A DNA stretch of 5,547 nt, taken from NCBI GenBank assembly GCA_030043395.1, contig JASHXW010000561.1, positions 1 through 5,547 of the forward strand. Direction: 5' to 3'. Of this stretch, positions 5,528-5,547 are shown piece by piece. The notes below the pieces were generated by a model. It was not told the DNA's origin. It saw only the letters and a list, made by a program, of their open reading frames with translations, and did no database searches. A program made the translations under genes and the position numbers. Every line of letters starts with the position of its first letter. Positions within the stretch are counted from its first letter, which is position 1. Source of the DNA: Streptosporangiaceae bacterium (GTDB lineage: Bacteria > Actinomycetota > Actinomycetes > Streptosporangiales > Streptosporangiaceae).

Positions 5528-5547
5528 GCCGCAGTCCGCCGACTTCC

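Noticed and set aside
1..5547. CRISPR array, insertion sequence, tRNA/rRNA, antibiotic cluster or defence system
   Set aside because: No regularly spaced repeats, transposase, terminal repeats, cloverleaf or defence domains were seen; the six genes are individually familiar families with no evident joint system.

Overview
High-GC genomic DNA from an actinobacterium. The evidence is strong G/C bias at third codon positions, GTG starts (two of six genes), almost no TTA codons, and protein families typical of actinomycetes (TIGR03086/DinB-like protein, an orphan second EF-Tu, a tandem GNAT). Genus cannot be told from the window. The genes are mostly monocistronic, and several of their borders carry GC-rich dyads.

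Layout. (1) 1-691, minus: an MBL-fold metallohydrolase, cut by the left edge. (2) 692-1040: a gene-free divergent region with two adjacent hairpins (891-925 and 931-945). (3) 1041-2315, plus: an EF-Tu gene standing alone, without rpsL, rpsG or fusA beside it, so most likely a tuf paralogue outside the str operon. (4) 2284-2856, minus: a TIGR03086/DinB-like putative metal-binding protein, convergent with tuf and overlapping its annotated 3' end by 32 bp. (5) 2955-3713, plus: a class I SAM-dependent methyltransferase, divergent from the previous gene across 98 bp. (6) 3783-4667, plus: a tandem GNAT acetyltransferase with its own candidate promoter. (7) 4707-5516, minus: a classical SDR oxidoreductase, convergent with the GNAT gene, with a 10-bp inverted repeat at the junction.

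The genes do not form an evident pathway; this looks like ordinary chromosomal accessory/housekeeping sequence. The main point of interest is the EF-Tu. Its GTPase and aa-tRNA-binding residues are kept, but by hand alignment to E. coli EF-Tu it differs at positions 124 (Q to R), 230 (R to K), 233 (R to Q) and 275 (G to A). Positions 124, 230 and 275 are linked with resistance to the kirromycin, pulvomycin and GE2270A classes of EF-Tu inhibitor respectively; 233 lies beside 230. It also carries a C-terminal extension of about 30 residues. That extension reads through a 12-bp hairpin, contains the only in-frame TTA codon seen in the window, and would vanish if one base were removed just before the TAG at 2227-2229. 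It therefore looks like a recent frameshift or a sequence error rather than a designed domain.
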